Shown here: positions 5,659 to 6,863 of the stretch, piece by piece
How the letters are laid out: each line of letters starts with the position of its first letter
Numbering within the stretch: the first letter of the stretch is position 1
DNA from: Verrucomicrobiota bacterium
GTDB lineage: Bacteria > Verrucomicrobiota > Verrucomicrobiia > Verrucomicrobiales > Verrucomicrobiaceae
Length of the DNA stretch: 6,863 nucleotides
Direction of reading: 5' to 3'
Assembly (NCBI GenBank): GCA_023428335.1
Contig: JAEYYS010000178.1
Coordinates: forward strand, 1 to 6,863
Position numbers and translations under genes: made by a program
The notes under the pieces: model-generated
Told to the model about the DNA's origin: nothing
Database searches by the model: none
The model's input: the letters and a program-made list of their open reading frames with translations, nothing else

Positions 5659-6863
5659 ATGAAAGCCCTGCTTCTGCTCTCCCTTGTGCTCGGGTGTCTC
5701 GCACCCGCCGCCGCCCAGCTCAGTTTCACCGGCGCGGCGCCGAAGGTGAAGGCGGAATTGGTCGCCGAGGTCAAGCAGGCGGTGCCCGGCCAGCCCTTCC
5801 GGGTGGCGGTGCGACTCATCCACGAGGAGAACTGGCACACCTATGGCAAGGTCCTGCCGCCGGATGTCATCGGCAAGCCAACCACCCTCAAGTGGACCCT
5901 GCCCGAGGGCTGGACGATGGAGGAACTGCCCTGGCCGGCGACCCATGAGGTGCCTTCCACCGATGGCAAGACCAGCGAGGGCTACGACGGCACCGTGTAT
6001 CTGCCGGCGCGACTCACCCCCGCCGGCAAGATCGGCGACACTGCGGAGATCGTCGTCAAGGTCGATGCCCTCGCCTGCGATCCGAAAAACTGCATGCCGG
6101 CCAAGGCCGAGGCGCGTCTGACGCTGACCCTCGCCGCCAGTGCCGAGATCGATCCCGCCGTGGCGGAGGTCTTCGCCGCCGAGCCGGCAGCGGAGAAAAC
6201 GGCCGGGTCGAAAAACGAGTCCCCGGCCGTTGCCGCCGCCGAACCCGCCCATTCCTTCGGCGTTTACCTGCTCTTCGCTTTCATCGGCGGGCTCATCCTC
6301 AACGTCATGCCCTGCGTCTTCCCGGTGCTCGGCATCAAGATCATGAGCGTCGTCCAGCAGGCCGGCGAGGATCGTCGCCGCGTGCTGCTGCATGGCCTCG
6401 CCTACACCTTCGGCATCCTGCTCTGTTTCTGGGCGCTCGGCGGTCTGGTCATCTCGCTCGGCAAGGCCTGGGGCTTTCAGTTGCAGTCGCCCGACTTCGT
6501 CTTCGGCCTCGCCGCCTTCTTCCTGGTCTTCGCCCTCAACATGGCCGGCCTGTTCGAGATCGGCGCCTCGGCGGTTGGCGTCGGCGCCGACCTGCAGGCC
6601 AAGCAGGGCCTCAGCGGCTCCATCTTCTCCGGCCTGCTCGCCACCGTCGTCGCCACGCCCTGCTCCGCGCCGTTTCTCGCGCCCGCCCTCGGCGCCGCAC
6701 TCGCGCTGCCGCTCGGCGAGTCGTTCGTCATCTTCACCGCCATCGCCCTCGGCCTCTCCGCGCCCTACCTGCTGCTCTCCATCTTCCCGCAGGCCATCAA
6801 GGTGCTGCCGCGGCCCGGCGCGTGGATGGAGACGTTCAAGCAGTTCATGGCCTTCCCGCTCTA
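5659..6863 (+). CDS. dsbD: Thiol:disulfide interchange protein DsbD-like, N-terminal part (cut by window edge)
   Basis: DsbD-family proteins carry reducing power from cytoplasmic thioredoxin across the inner membrane to periplasmic thiol proteins. The 401 visible residues start with a signal peptide (MKALLLLSLVLG, probable cleavage after AAA at 17-19). A periplasmic N-terminal domain of the DsbD-alpha/DsbC-like type follows at about 21-160, with the motif LACDPKNCMP at 138-147 supplying Cys140 and Cys145. After an Ala/Glu/Pro-rich linker at about 165-197 come the transmembrane helices: about 200-230 with NVMPCVFPV (Cys219), 242-268, 279-303, 322-350 with ATPCSAPFLAPALG (Cys335), and 354-380. 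Cys219 and Cys335 correspond to the membrane redox pair. The remaining helices and the expected thioredoxin-like C-terminal domain lie off the right edge, so ScsB-like or shorter forms cannot be excluded. Cys13 is a poor lipobox match. The ATG at 5659 gives the signal peptide directly; no Shine-Dalgarno precedes it. It is divergent from the TPR gene. Confidence 0.93.
   Translation, partial: MKALLLLSLVLGCLAPAAAQLSFTGAAPKVKAELVAEVKQAVPGQPFRVAVRLIHEENWHTYGKVLPPDVIGKPTTLKWTLPEGWTMEELPWPATHEVPSTDGKTSEGYDGTVYLPARLTPAGKIGDTAEIVVKVDALACDPKNCMPAKAEARLTLTLAASAEIDPAVAEVFAAEPAAEKTAGSKNESPAVAAAEPAHSFGVYLLFAFIGGLILNVMPCVFPVLGIKIMSVVQQAGEDRRRVLLHGLAYTFGILLCFWALGGLVISLGKAWGFQLQSPDFVFGLAAFFLVFALNMAGLFEIGASAVGVGADLQAKQGLSGSIFSGLLATVVATPCSAPFLAPALGAALALPLGESFVIFTAIALGLSAPYLLLSIFPQAIKVLPRPGAWMETFKQFMAFPL

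Overview
The window is about two-thirds G+C by eye, with strong G/C preference at third codon positions. It holds four protein-coding loci in two divergent pairs. The GyrB sequence, the secreted TPR protein, the short heptad repeats in the one AT-rich gap, and the lack of Shine-Dalgarno motifs together suggest a high-GC Verrucomicrobiota bacterium, possibly Opitutales-like. That placement is an inference from recall, not from a search.

Layout: (1) 1-1315, minus strand: the N-terminal 438 residues of DNA gyrase subunit B, cut by the left edge just before the Toprim domain. (2) 1316-1486: a divergent intergenic region. (3) 1487-2917, plus strand: a complete 476-residue FAD-dependent pyridine nucleotide-disulfide oxidoreductase, related to dihydrolipoamide dehydrogenase and mercuric reductase, with a variant redox motif. 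(4) 2918-2951: a 34-nt convergent gap. (5) 2952-5460, minus strand: a large exported TPR-like protein. It is readable only as three segments in three frames; adding one base at each of two places restores an 836-residue protein. (6) 5461-5658: a divergent intergenic region with two different 7-bp-period tandem repeats. (7) 5659-6863, plus strand: the N-terminal 401 residues of a DsbD-type thiol:disulfide interchange protein, cut by the right edge.

The genes do not form one obvious operon or pathway. GyrB is housekeeping topology control. The flavoprotein and DsbD both do dithiol/disulfide chemistry, but they are separated by an opposing gene, so a functional link is speculative. The TPR protein and DsbD are divergently transcribed from a shared gap and both have export signals, so both act in or at the cell envelope.

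I found no CRISPR array, tRNA, rRNA, transposase or phage gene, and no convincing novel system. The points most worth checking are the doubly frameshifted TPR gene, the heptad repeats, the variant flavoprotein active site, and the missing Shine-Dalgarno signals at all four starts.
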